DNA from: Chthoniobacter flavus
Lineage (GTDB): Bacteria; Verrucomicrobiota; Verrucomicrobiia; Chthoniobacterales; Chthoniobacteraceae
Assembly (NCBI GenBank): GCA_945861435.1
Contig: CAMAUX010000054.1
Coordinates: 1-38,790 of the forward strand
Length of the DNA stretch: 38,790 bases
Reading direction: 5' to 3'
Translations under genes and position numbers: made by a program
The notes under the pieces: model-generated
Told to the model about the DNA's origin: nothing
Databases searched by the model: none
The model's input: only the letters and a program-made list of their open reading frames with translations
Part shown: positions 1-8,853 of the stretch, piece after piece
Layout of the letters: the number at the start of each line of letters is the position of its first letter
Position numbering within the stretch: the stretch's first letter is position 1

Positions 1-148
1 TGAGAGCAATTAGCCGGTGGTGGACGCAGTCCGCAAAGCGGACGAAGGGAACCACCGGATCCCAATCCCCCACGCGCCGCGCCCCGGTCAGGGGCGCGAG
101 AAGGACGACCACGATCAAATCATCGCCCAACGCCGACTCCCCCCGCAT
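1..148 (-). CDS. Possible 5' end of an unidentified gene, cut by the window edge
   Basis: On the minus strand an ATG at 148 opens a frame that stays open to base 1, giving at least 49 residues. It starts inside the last codons of the acyltransferase gene (which stops at 120) in a different frame, a typical arrangement for translationally coupled neighbours. The visible part has a hydrophobic stretch (DDLIVVVLLAPLTG) followed by GDWDPVVPFVRF, which looks like protein rather than random frame. I do not recognise the family. The stretch also contains inverted repeats (CCGGTGGT 14-21 with ACCACCGG 51-58; GTCCGC 29-34 with GCGGAC 38-43), so it could instead be a structured 3' region. Existence is uncertain because the rest lies outside the window. 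Confidence 0.35.
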   Translation of the reverse strand, partial: MRGESALGDDLIVVVLLAPLTGARRVGDWDPVVPFVRFADCVHHRLIAL

Positions 149-1220
149 CACATCGAGTCCCACAAAGTTCCCTCAGATAAGGCCTCCGTAATCGGAGAAA
201 CGGCGCCTCGATAAATCGGAAACTCAGCGCAGCGGGAATGGCCATCAGGCAAAAAGCGCCAACCGCCCAAAAGCTGGCGACGTAGTAATTCGAGAGATCC
301 ATCACCCTGCCGTGCACCCAGAGCGCTGCTCGGAACACGACGAAGAAATGGAGCAGATAAACCGAATACGAACGCTCCCCCATCCACCCCAACCATCCCG
401 AAAACCCCGTCTGGGCGGGAGAAAACGAACTGTCATACCACGCAATCAGAACCGCATACGCCACTCCCTCCACCGTCGGTAAAAAGATCCAAAACCCGTC
501 AGGCGCCGCGTTCCAACCGCCGCACCGGTCGAACCACCAGTAAAACGCGAGGAACCCGAGCAAGGTCCCGAGTGCAGCACCGTGCCGGCTGACGAACCCG
601 CCACGGAAACGGCACAGCACCATTCCCAGGAGAAACTGATCAATCCGCCCCGCGAGCGTCTCGTAAGCCAGCGTGCGCAGCGGAACCCCCTGCCCGTAAA
701 AACCCCACCGCATCCCCACCGCGAGCACCACCACCAAGAGCGGAAGCCACCGCGAACGCCCCAGCATCCAAAGAAAAAACGGCAGCAGGAGATAGAAGTG
801 CAGCTCCACCGTAATCGACCATGCCCCGTTCGGAAGCGTGGGAAACACCAACCCTTTGAACACCGAGCGCCCATACTCCGCCATCCCCTGCCCGTGGAGA
901 TATCCCTGCAATCCCGCCAGAACGATCACCACCACGAGCAAGGGCAGCAACCGCACGGCACGGTTCCAAAGAAACGCTCCCACATCCATCCCTCGCCCTT
1001 CCAAGAGCTTGGAAAACAGATAACCGCTGAGCGTCATAAACAGCGCCACTCCCGTGTGCCCCTCCTCCAACACAGCCAACGGAACCCATCCAGGCACATT
1101 CTCAAACGGCACCGGAATCCCGTCCCGTCCGTGGACAAAATGCCACGCGAACACCAAGAACGCAGCCACTGCCCGGACATGATCCAAGGCCACAAAATGG
1201 CTGCCAGCAGAAGATTTCAT
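120..1220 (-). CDS. Acyltransferase family 3 membrane protein (OafA/YrhL-like)
   Basis: This 366-residue integral membrane protein belongs to acyltransferase family 3, whose members move acetyl or other acyl groups onto surface sugars such as O-antigen, peptidoglycan or exopolysaccharide. The N-terminus carries the family signature LDHVRAVAAFLVFAWHF, with the invariant His in the first membrane segment. About ten hydrophobic segments follow, and near the C-terminus GERSYSVYLLHF matches the conserved family block that precedes the last helices. Length is normal for a stand-alone enzyme without the extra SGNH domain. The start at 1220 gives a family-like N-terminus, although the upstream bases (pyrimidine-rich on the coding strand) show no Shine-Dalgarno. 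A second minus-strand frame overlaps its end, so it may be co-transcribed with a surface-polysaccharide gene outside the window. The substrate cannot be told from sequence. Confidence 0.88.
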   Translation of the reverse strand: MKSSAGSHFVALDHVRAVAAFLVFAWHFVHGRDGIPVPFENVPGWVPLAVLEEGHTGVALFMTLSGYLFSKLLEGRGMDVGAFLWNRAVRLLPLLVVVIVLAGLQGYLHGQGMAEYGRSVFKGLVFPTLPNGAWSITVELHFYLLLPFFLWMLGRSRWLPLLVVVLAVGMRWGFYGQGVPLRTLAYETLAGRIDQFLLGMVLCRFRGGFVSRHGAALGTLLGFLAFYWWFDRCGGWNAAPDGFWIFLPTVEGVAYAVLIAWYDSSFSPAQTGFSGWLGWMGERSYSVYLLHFFVVFRAALWVHGRVMDLSNYYVASFWAVGAFCLMAIPAALSFRFIEAPFLRLRRPYLRELCGTRCDAGGVGVGR

Positions 1221-1919
1221 GAAATGGGGGCACTCTTAGCGAACGCCCCAAAGGCATTAGCCAAGACTCAATCGATGCCCCTTCACTAAACCACGCATCA
1301 ATTACTCACGATTCCAAAACCGTGCCCCGCCCTACCGATCTGGCCACCACCGCCTCCCCCCAAAGCCCAAAGCCCACTCCAAGCCCCACTCCGCTGCTAC
1401 CGCCCCAACCCCAGCCAAAGTCGACGAATCTTTCCTCACCGGCGCGCCCCCCACTCCCACCACCCACTTTCAATCCCTCGCCCGCGCCCGCCGCAATTGC
1501 CACCGTCTCATCCAGAGAGAACAGCCTCGTCGCATTCCTCAAGACATGGATCGAGGACGGCGCCTCAAACGACACAAAACAGTTCGTGCGCGGATACGCA
1601 GACGTCGTCAACTCCTGCTCCGGCACACACAAGACCCCGCGCGCGGCAATCGCGGAAGCAACCCGCCTTTTCCTCCGACAAGAGCCAAGACCCGTGTGTT
1701 TAGTTCAGTTCGCCGTCCCTTGTTCCCTTGTTATTTTCCACGTTGGACCACCTTTGTCCGACCCCCTGTGCTTTATTAGCGAAATATCGATCCTATCGCA
1801 TTTCTTACCCCCTTCAGATCCAGTCCGATCGCCCGCCGACAAGAGCACCCCCCTTCACCCCACCGCCCTCAGCGACCTCACTCCCGCCCTCTAGTTTCAG
1901 CCCACCTCCTCCCACCGCC
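1221..1919. other. 699-base intergenic region, no convincing gene
   Basis: The region separates the divergent acyltransferase and sbcD genes. Bases about 1321-1500 are extremely C-rich on the plus strand, with runs such as CCCCAAAGCCCAAAGCCC; the open frames there are low-complexity Pro/Ser/Thr (plus) or Gly-rich (minus) and match nothing I know. The part from about 1690 to 1830 is richer in A+T and is the likely promoter region for sbcDC. It holds an imperfect inverted repeat (GTTGGAC 1742-1748, GTCCGAC 1756-1762) that could be an operator or short hairpin. I cannot place a promoter with confidence. Confidence 0.5.
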
Positions 1920-3221
1920 ATGCTTCACCTCTTCCACACCGCCGACTGGCATCTCGGGCAGACCTTTCATGGGTACGACCGCGACTATGAACATGCGCGG
2001 TTTTTGGAGTGGTTGCTCACCGCTCTCGTCGAACACCGCCCGGACGCCCTGCTGCTGGCGGGCGATGTCTTTGATTCCATCAACCCCTCCGCACAGGCAC
2101 AGCGGCGCTTTTATGACTTCCTCAAATGCGCGCACCAAGCTCTGCCCCATCTCCAGTGCGTGATCACCGCCGGCAATCACGACGCAGCCTCCCGATTGGA
2201 AGCCCCGTCCGCTCTGCTCTCCACCCTCCATATCAATGTCATCGGCACGGTGCCCCGCGATGCCAGCGGCGTGATCGATCCGACCCGATTCGTGATCCCG
2301 TTGAAAAACGCGGAAGGAAAAGTCGAGGCGCTGGCATTAGCCGTGCCCTTCCTGCGGCCGGCGGATGTGCCAATGCTACCCGGCTCCTCGGATCCGTATT
2401 TGGAGGGAATCAAGGAACTCTACCGCCTCGCAACCGAGGCTGCCGTGGCGTTGCGCGACGCGCATTATCCAGGGGCCGCGATTGTCGCGCTCGGGCACTG
2501 TCACCTCGCCGGCGGTGAAGCATCCAAGGACTCGGAGCGCCCCTTGATTATCGGTGGCAGTGAATCGCTCAAACCCGACACGTTTCCCGCGCCACTCGCT
2601 TATGTCGCGCTGGGACACTTGCACAAACCGCAGTCCATCGACGAAGGCCGCATCCGCTACTGCGGCAGCCCGATCCCTCTTTCCTTTTCTGAAAAGAACT
2701 ACAAGCATCAGGTCCTTCACGTCACTCTCGATGGAGGTGGCGTCCGCTCTGCAGCACCGCTCTTCATTCCTTCCACTGCGTCGCTCCTGCGGATTCCGGC
2801 GCAGGGTGCACTCGGTGTCGAACCCTTGCTGCAGGAAATTTCAGGCAGGGATTGGAATGCCAATCTCCCCGCCGAACAGCACCCGTTTCTGGAAGTGCAC
2901 GTTCTCGACGAAGGCCCGGATCCCACCCGGCGCAACCGCATCGATGCCGCTTTGGCCGGCAAACCGGTGCGTCTCGCGTCCATGAAACTCGTGCCGCGGC
3001 AGCTCGACACCTCCGCCGATGACCCGGGCGAACCCGCCACCGCGCCCCTGCCCGATCTGAATTCCCTCGAACCGGAGGAGCTCCTCCACGACACGTTTGT
3101 GGCGAGATACCAGAAGCCTCCGTCCCCTGCTCTTCTGGAAGCACTGCGCGAAGTCCTCCTCGCTGAAGCCACGGCCGAACCCTCCACCGCCGCCCCCGGC
3201 GCACCCTCCACGCCACGCTGA
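1920..3221 (+). CDS. sbcD: Exonuclease SbcCD, nuclease subunit SbcD (Mre11-type)
   Basis: SbcD is the metal-dependent nuclease half of the SbcCD complex, which opens DNA hairpins and trims protein-blocked ends during repair and replication. The 433-residue product shows the calcineurin-like phosphoesterase motifs in order: TADWHLGQ at residues 7-14, GDVFDS near 50, GNHD near 85, LGHCHL near 195 and ALGHLHKPQ near 230, followed by YCGSPIPLSFSE, typical of SbcD. These supply the two-metal centre. The C-terminal part is the capping domain, which contacts SbcC. The frame is open upstream to 1728, but that portion is low-complexity Pro/Ser sequence and the family N-terminus fits the ATG at 1920. 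No Shine-Dalgarno is visible. sbcC follows after 52 bases on the same strand, consistent with an operon. Length is normal. Confidence 0.95.
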   Translation: MLHLFHTADWHLGQTFHGYDRDYEHARFLEWLLTALVEHRPDALLLAGDVFDSINPSAQAQRRFYDFLKCAHQALPHLQCVITAGNHDAASRLEAPSALLSTLHINVIGTVPRDASGVIDPTRFVIPLKNAEGKVEALALAVPFLRPADVPMLPGSSDPYLEGIKELYRLATEAAVALRDAHYPGAAIVALGHCHLAGGEASKDSERPLIIGGSESLKPDTFPAPLAYVALGHLHKPQSIDEGRIRYCGSPIPLSFSEKNYKHQVLHVTLDGGGVRSAAPLFIPSTASLLRIPAQGALGVEPLLQEISGRDWNANLPAEQHPFLEVHVLDEGPDPTRRNRIDAALAGKPVRLASMKLVPRQLDTSADDPGEPATAPLPDLNSLEPEELLHDTFVARYQKPPSPALLEALREVLLAEATAEPSTAAPGAPSTPR

Positions 3222-3273
3222 CACCGCGCGCGACTCCTCCCCTCCTCGCACCGAGCGCCCCCACCTTCACCCG

Positions 3274-6200
3274 ATGAAAATCCTTCGCATCACCCTTCGC
3301 AACCTCGCCTCCCTGGCCGGCACGCACACGGTCGATTTCACCCGCCCGCCACTGAGCACTACTGGACTGTTTTCAATCAGCGGCCCCACCGGCTCCGGCA
3401 AGAGCACCCTGTTGGATGCCCTCTGCCTTGCCCTTTATGATAACACGCCGCGATTGGGGTCCGTCCACGGCACGATTTCTCTGCGCGATGGAGAGAAAGA
3501 GATCGCCCAGAAAGATCCTCGCAACCTCCTGCGCCGCGGCACTGCCGAAGGCTTTGCCGAAGTCGCGTTCGTCGGTGTGGATCAGCAAGTCTATACCGCG
3601 CGATGGAGTATCCGGCGCGCCCGTGGAAAGGTGGATGGTTCCCTTCAAAACACTGAAATCGTGCTTTACCGGGCCAATGTGATCGCAGGCACCGAGGGCG
3701 TCGTGGAGGTCGGCGGGAATAAGAGCGACGTGCTCCCGGCGATCACCGCCAAAGTCGGGCTCACATTCGCCCAATTCACCAGAGCCGTGCTGCTCGCGCA
3801 AAATGACTTCGCCGTGTTCCTGAAGGCGGAGGACAAGGAACGCGCGGCCATCTTGCAGGCACTCACCGCGACGGAACGTTTCGAGCGGATCTCCATCGCG
3901 GTTTTCGACCGGAACAAAATCGAGCTCGAAGCACTCGAGAGATTGAACCACCAAATGGCGGGCAACGCCCCGCTCACGCCCGAGGCGCGGTCGGAGGCCG
4001 ACACGGCACGAAACGGCGCCGCCCAGAAACTAACAGACGCGGAGCGTGCACATGAGGAACGCAAAAAACACGCCGAGTGGTTTCTCCGTCATGCAGAGCT
4101 CATCAAGGCGTCGAACCAAGCTCAGCAGACGCACGACGAAGCCTCGCGTCTTTCCATCGAAGCCGACCCGCGCCGACGGGATCTCGAAGTCGCCGACGAG
4201 ATTTGTCGCGATGCACGCCCGCTGCGTGACTCCGTTCACCGCGAAGCCAAGCAACTCGACCTGGCTCAACAGGCGCACGCCGCGGCTCAGGTCACAAAAA
4301 CACAAGCCGAACAGCAGCTTGCTTCCAAGCAGACGCAATTGGTCACCGTGACCACCGAACGCGACCGCGCCCGTCAGGACGCCGCGACCCTCGCACCCCA
4401 ACTCGAACGCGCGCGCGCCCTGGACAACCAACTGGAGCCATTGGCCACGACTCTCAAAGCCGCGAGCGCTGCACGCGCAACTGCAGAAGAGGACGCACTC
4501 CTTGCGGCCAATAAGCCCGTTCAATTGGCAAAGGATGTCGCGACCCGGGCGACCGCCGCCGACCAACTCAGGATCCGCCGGCTCCCACTGGCACCACTCG
4601 CACTTTTCGCGCCAGACGCTGCCGCATGGAGGGACCGTATTAAAAACGCAGTCGATGCCCGCAACGCCCGCGAAAATGCCGCGGGTGAACTCAAGACGAA
4701 AGCGGGCGAATCGTCCCTTTGGGACGCTCGGAATCAACAAGCGAAGAGCGACGTCGAATCCCGCCGGAAGACGCTTATCGAAAGCCAAGGTGTGCGCAAC
4801 CAAGCAGAGCAGGCGCTAAAAGCCTTCGATGCCGACAAGATAGAACGCGAACGCACCGCGCTGGAGGGGACGCAAGGTGCCCTAAACGAACTGCGAATCC
4901 ACCTCGAGAAAATTACCGGCCTCACGACTCGCACCTCCCAGCTTGAATCCGATCAACGCGCAGCCCAGGCCACTTGCGACCATGCGGCTCAAAGGATCCT
5001 CGACCTCACCCGCACTTATTTACCCGCGGCAGAAAGCGCCTATAAAGCCCTCGAAGACGCCCGGAAAGCCGCGGAGGCCGCCGCCAATCCTGCAACCGCT
5101 TTGCTACGCAGCGCACTGCGCCCGCAACATCCCTGCGCGGTCTGCGGTGCGACCGATCACCCGTATTCCCACCAAGCGCCCACAAACGAGGCCGCGGCCC
5201 TGACGGCACTCCGCGAAAAGGAACAGCAGGCAAGGAACGCCCTCGATGCCCTCCTCCACGATCTCACCACGAGCCAATACAAACAGGCGCAGAATGCCAC
5301 CCTTGTCAGCACGCGGGCAGCAGACCTCGCATCGCTCCACAATGAACTCGCCACAACCGATCCCGCGCGCCTCGCAGCCGACCATCCCCTGCGGCACCCC
5401 ATCGCACAAGCGATTCTAGCGATCCTGCCCGCTGACCAAGCCGCCGAACTGGCCACGAGACTCACCCAACTAAGCGAGCGCCGGAGCTCCTTTGACACTC
5501 TCTGCGAGCGCCGGAGACACGCGCAGGAAGCCTTCGATTTAGCCCGCAACAACCACGAAGCAAGTTTGGAACAATTTCGCCTCGCTGAGCGCGATCAAGG
5601 AGCGCTGGCGACCAAGCTTTCGGCCGCCAGCACCGAACACCAGTTGGCCAAAGTCACCGCTGCAACCGCCGCGATCTCCTTAACGGCCCGCCTAGACGAC
5701 CTCACTTCCCTCTTCACAGAACTCCCAGACGCTCACACTCGTTTCAACACCGATGCCAGCGCCTTTCTGGAAGGCTTCAACGACAGCGTGCGGCAACTTC
5801 AGGAGATCGACCGGGAGCTGAACGCGGCCGAACAGGAGGCCCTGCGCGACGCCAACACAATCGCCGCCCTGAACGATGCGGCGAATACGGCGGCCGCCGC
5901 GCTCAACACACGCCGAACCGAGGAAAAAACAGCCTCCGAAAACCATGAGAAGGTCCGCGCCGAGCGGAGCAAGCTGCTGGACGGGCGGACGGTAGAGGCC
6001 GTGGAAGCCGAGCTAAAGCAAGCGAGGGAAAAAATGGAAGCGGATCACGCGTCCACGACGACGGCGCACACCCACGCCAAAGAAGCCCTCGCCACCGCCG
6101 CTGAAACCGTCCGCACGACGCAGGAAACTTGGAACACCGCACGCCTCCGAAATCAGGCGGCGACGACAGAACTCACCGACTGGATCACCGCTTTCACAAA

Positions 6201-7380
6201 CCGGACAGGGCGTGAACTCAATGAGGCTTCGATGGAGACCTGGCTCGAGCGCGAAGAGAACTGGTTTCAAACCGAGCGGGCCCAATTGAAGGTCCTACAA
6301 GATGCCGTGAAAACCGCGGAGGGCGCACTGCAAGTCCACCGCAACACCTTCAATCAGCATACCGCCGCCCGCCCGACAACGGATGACGAGGCAACGGTGA
6401 CGACCGACCTCGCCCAGCGCGAACGAGACAAGGAAGCGGCCGAAAAACTCCATGACGCGGCGAGGATTACGATCACGCTCGATGATGAGCGCCGCACCGA
6501 ATGCGCCCGACTGCTCGAGCAACTCAACGCGCAAAGAACCAAAGCCGAACCCTGGGGCCAGCTGAATGAACTCATCGGCTCGGCAGACGGCGCCAAGTTC
6601 CGCGGCATCGCGCAGCGCCGCACACTCGACCTGCTGCTGGGCTTCGCCAACGCGCAACTCGATCTGCTCTCGTCGCGCTACAGGCTCGAACGCCTCCCGG
6701 ACTCCCTCAACTTGAGCGTCTGCGACAGGGATATGGGAGATGAACGCCGCTCGATCCACTCCCTCTCGGGAGGAGAGTCGTTCCTCGTCTCGCTGGCTCT
6801 GGCGCTCGGCCTCGCGTCGCTCACCTCCAACCGCCTGCGCATCGAGTCGCTCTTCATTGATGAAGGTTTCGGCAGCTTGGACTCGGCCACACTCACCACG
6901 GCCATGAACGCCCTCATGCAGTTGGAAGCGCAGGGACGAAAGGTCGGCGTCATCTCCCATGTCACCGAGATGGCCGACGCCATCCCAGTCCAAATCAAAA
7001 TTGAAAAAGGACGCGGGGGCGCCTCCCGCCTCAGTGTCCCCGGCGCGGAGCCTCTGCTGTGCGATGCTCCAAACACTGAGAGAGATGATCGCGAAAAACC
7101 GCGCCCTGCCGCGGGGCGCAACCCCGCCGCGACAGTTCCTGCTCTGGAGATCCCAGCACAGGAACTCTCGCAGCGCAGTGAGGAGTTACTCCATCAACTG
7201 CGAACCGCAGGCGGCAGCGCCGGTAATGTGAGCCTGCGCGCGACGCTTGGCTGGGAGGAATCAACCTACGACGCCGTGAAACGTCATTTGGTGTCCCATG
7301 GCAGAGTCACTCCCGGCAAAGGCAGGGGCGGCTCGCTGAGTCTGCCGGTCACCTCTGGTTCCGACACTCCCACGCAGTAA
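3274..7380 (+). CDS. sbcC: Exonuclease SbcCD, ATPase subunit SbcC (Rad50-type), with C-terminal winged-helix-like extension
   Basis: SbcC is the SMC-like ATPase that clamps DNA and gates the SbcD nuclease. In the 1368-residue product the Walker A motif GPTGSGKST lies at residues 37-45, long Ala/Glu/Arg-rich coiled coils fill roughly 190-600 and 650-1100, and the zinc hook is Cys621-Ala-Val-Cys624. The ABC signature SLSGGESFLVSLALALG and Walker B with D-loop SLFIDEGFGSLD lie near 1165 and 1195. The ATG at 3274 gives the typical MKILRITLRNLASLAG start; the frame also runs back into sbcD but that part is not SbcC-like. After the normal end comes an Ala/Pro/Arg-rich linker and a compact module at about 1299-1368 containing LRATLGWEESTYDAVKRHL and KGRGGSLSL, which resembles small winged-helix modules seen on other DNA-processing proteins. 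This extension is not part of classical SbcC. Confidence 0.95.
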   Translation: MKILRITLRNLASLAGTHTVDFTRPPLSTTGLFSISGPTGSGKSTLLDALCLALYDNTPRLGSVHGTISLRDGEKEIAQKDPRNLLRRGTAEGFAEVAFVGVDQQVYTARWSIRRARGKVDGSLQNTEIVLYRANVIAGTEGVVEVGGNKSDVLPAITAKVGLTFAQFTRAVLLAQNDFAVFLKAEDKERAAILQALTATERFERISIAVFDRNKIELEALERLNHQMAGNAPLTPEARSEADTARNGAAQKLTDAERAHEERKKHAEWFLRHAELIKASNQAQQTHDEASRLSIEADPRRRDLEVADEICRDARPLRDSVHREAKQLDLAQQAHAAAQVTKTQAEQQLASKQTQLVTVTTERDRARQDAATLAPQLERARALDNQLEPLATTLKAASAARATAEEDALLAANKPVQLAKDVATRATAADQLRIRRLPLAPLALFAPDAAAWRDRIKNAVDARNARENAAGELKTKAGESSLWDARNQQAKSDVESRRKTLIESQGVRNQAEQALKAFDADKIERERTALEGTQGALNELRIHLEKITGLTTRTSQLESDQRAAQATCDHAAQRILDLTRTYLPAAESAYKALEDARKAAEAAANPATALLRSALRPQHPCAVCGATDHPYSHQAPTNEAAALTALREKEQQARNALDALLHDLTTSQYKQAQNATLVSTRAADLASLHNELATTDPARLAADHPLRHPIAQAILAILPADQAAELATRLTQLSERRSSFDTLCERRRHAQEAFDLARNNHEASLEQFRLAERDQGALATKLSAASTEHQLAKVTAATAAISLTARLDDLTSLFTELPDAHTRFNTDASAFLEGFNDSVRQLQEIDRELNAAEQEALRDANTIAALNDAANTAAAALNTRRTEEKTASENHEKVRAERSKLLDGRTVEAVEAELKQAREKMEADHASTTTAHTHAKEALATAAETVRTTQETWNTARLRNQAATTELTDWITAFTNRTGRELNEASMETWLEREENWFQTERAQLKVLQDAVKTAEGALQVHRNTFNQHTAARPTTDDEATVTTDLAQRERDKEAAEKLHDAARITITLDDERRTECARLLEQLNAQRTKAEPWGQLNELIGSADGAKFRGIAQRRTLDLLLGFANAQLDLLSSRYRLERLPDSLNLSVCDRDMGDERRSIHSLSGGESFLVSLALALGLASLTSNRLRIESLFIDEGFGSLDSATLTTAMNALMQLEAQGRKVGVISHVTEMADAIPVQIKIEKGRGGASRLSVPGAEPLLCDAPNTERDDREKPRPAAGRNPAATVPALEIPAQELSQRSEELLHQLRTAGGSAGNVSLRATLGWEESTYDAVKRHLVSHGRVTPGKGRGGSLSLPVTSGSDTPTQ

Positions 7381-7404
7381 AAAAAAGGGCACGCCGGAGC
7401 GGTT

Positions 7405-7450
7405 GGCTGCAGCGGCCCTGCCACACCACGCCGCCCCATGGGCCGCAGCC
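7405..7450. repeat. GC-rich inverted repeat between sbcC and the Sel1 gene
   Basis: GGCTGCAGCGGCCC (7405-7418) can pair with GGGCCGCAGCC (7440-7450) apart from a three-base bulge, leaving a 21-base loop. There is no T-run after the right arm, so it is not a standard intrinsic terminator for sbcC, though it could slow polymerase or protect the 3' end of the sbcDC transcript. Its position argues against the longest possible start (7403) for the next gene. Confidence 0.35.
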
Positions 7451-7507
7451 CCTTGGCAGATCACCGCTCTCATTCCCCCGTTAAATCACCCCACCCAATC
7501 CACTCCC

Positions 7508-8722
7508 ATGTTCTCCCTTTCCGCACTGGTCAGCTTCACCGCCCGCACGTCGCCCCAGTGCATCTCCCGAGACACTGAATCCCCGATGGATCCGGCGGAT
7601 CTGATCGAGATGGCCGAAGACGGCGACCCCACGGCCCAATTCAATCTCGGCGTCATGTACACCGAAGGCATCGGTGTCCCCAAAGATGCGGTCCGGGCGG
7701 TCGAATGGTACCGCCGTGCGGCCGAACAGGGGTGCGGCATGGCTCAGACGAATCTTGCCGGCATGTATGAAAACGGACAAGGCGTGGAGACGGATCTTGC
7801 GGCGGCCTTTGAGTGGACTCTCAAGGCGGCGAAGCAGGGACTCGCCCAGGCCCAGCACAATCTCGCCAGCATGTACGGCCGAGGCCAAGGCGTTCCCAAG
7901 GACGAAGCCATAGCCCTGAAGTGGATCACCAAGGCCGCAAAACAGGGGCACGCAGACTCTCAGCGCATACTCGGTGAACTGTCGCCTGATCCGGGCCTCT
8001 CTCTGCGCTGGTTCCTCAAGGCAGCCACGCAGGGACATGTCGAAGCCCAGTCACAGGTCGGCCACATGTATGAAACGGGGATGGGCACAGAGGTCGACGG
8101 GATCCTCGCTGAGAAGTGGTACACCAAAGCCGCACTCCAAGGAAATGCCGACGCCCAAGACCAACTCGCCACCCTTTACCTCCGGGGCACGAGCATTCCC
8201 ATCAATGCGCAGAAAGCTGTGTACTGGCATCTCAAGGCGGCCAGACAAGGAGTGGCCCGCTCGCGCTACCACCTCGGTGTCTTGTACACCAAGGGCCTCG
8301 GCGTTGAGCGGGATCCAGCCCAGGCCTTGCACTGGTACCTCCAAGCGGCCGAGTTGGAACACTCCTGGGCCCAATACAATCTCGGTGTCATCCACCACCA
8401 AGGCGATGACGTGCCCAAGGATCTTATCAAGTCATTCGACTGGTTTATGAAGTCCGCCAGAAACCAATGCCCCCACGGACAGCACAAGCTCGGCGTCATT
8501 TACTCAGAGGACGAATTCTTCCCAAAAAACCTCGTCGAAGCCTTCGCATGGATCAGCCTCGCAGAGCAGAACCACTACGAGGACGACAAACGGCAGGAAT
8601 CCATCAAGGCGCGGGAATCCCTCGAGAAACAACTGACGCCAGAGCAGTTGATTGAGGCCCGAGCACGCTCCGAGGAACTCGCCGTGGAGCTCGCCCTCGC
8701 GCCTAAGGCCGACGAGAGCTGA
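7508..8722 (+). CDS. Sel1-like repeat (SLR) protein
   Basis: The 404-residue product is almost entirely Sel1-like repeats, TPR-related alpha-helical hairpins of about 36 residues that mediate protein-protein contacts. Roughly ten units are visible. Early ones are near consensus (AQFNLGVMYTEGIGVPKDAVRAVEWYRRAAEQG), the one around GELSPDPGLSLRWFLKAA is shortened, and the last are more divergent and charged. No signal peptide or membrane segment is evident, so it is probably cytoplasmic. The start is uncertain: ATG 7508 is chosen, but ATG 7586 (MDPADLIEMAEDGD) begins exactly at the first repeat and is equally plausible. Neither has a Shine-Dalgarno. The same repeat type recurs in the receiver protein immediately downstream, whose first unit shares the core AQFNLGV.Y, suggesting that both belong to one signalling unit. 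Confidence 0.88.
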   Translation: MFSLSALVSFTARTSPQCISRDTESPMDPADLIEMAEDGDPTAQFNLGVMYTEGIGVPKDAVRAVEWYRRAAEQGCGMAQTNLAGMYENGQGVETDLAAAFEWTLKAAKQGLAQAQHNLASMYGRGQGVPKDEAIALKWITKAAKQGHADSQRILGELSPDPGLSLRWFLKAATQGHVEAQSQVGHMYETGMGTEVDGILAEKWYTKAALQGNADAQDQLATLYLRGTSIPINAQKAVYWHLKAARQGVARSRYHLGVLYTKGLGVERDPAQALHWYLQAAELEHSWAQYNLGVIHHQGDDVPKDLIKSFDWFMKSARNQCPHGQHKLGVIYSEDEFFPKNLVEAFAWISLAEQNHYEDDKRQESIKARESLEKQLTPEQLIEARARSEELAVELALAPKADES

Positions 8723-8806
8723 GCTCCCTGCCCTTGCGCTTCTCACCGCAAACCACACGGGTTACCCGCAGCAGTCCGCCCAGTGGGCATCCCGCCATGG
8801 CGTTGC

Positions 8807-8853
8807 CTCATAAAAAGCGTTGCGATGCCGCATGGGTTGGATGAGGAGGGGGA
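8807..8853 (+). promoter_or_regulatory. Conserved leader, copy 1, upstream of receiver-Sel1 gene
   Basis: This stretch, from CTCATAAAAAGCG to the G-rich run GGAGGGGGA, is nearly the same as 9887-9932 in front of the second receiver gene, so the two genes were duplicated with their leaders. It contains the mini-frame ATG CCG CAT at 8825, encoding MPHGLDEEGESIP and ending in TGA 8864-8866, right where the receiver reading frame begins. An ATG at 8841 (ATGAGGAGGGGG) is in the third frame. The receiver frame itself has a stop at 8842-8844. The purine run could act as a strong Shine-Dalgarno, as a frameshift site, or both. Confidence 0.45.

Noticed and set aside
14-58. Nested inverted repeats at the window start as a terminator for the acyltransferase
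   Set aside because: No T-run follows on either strand, and the same bases read as a plausible coding frame that starts inside the acyltransferase gene.
1322-1894. A 190-residue plus-strand frame before sbcD
   Set aside because: Low-complexity Pro/Ser/Thr sequence from a C-rich tract, no recognisable domain, overlapping the likely sbcDC promoter region.
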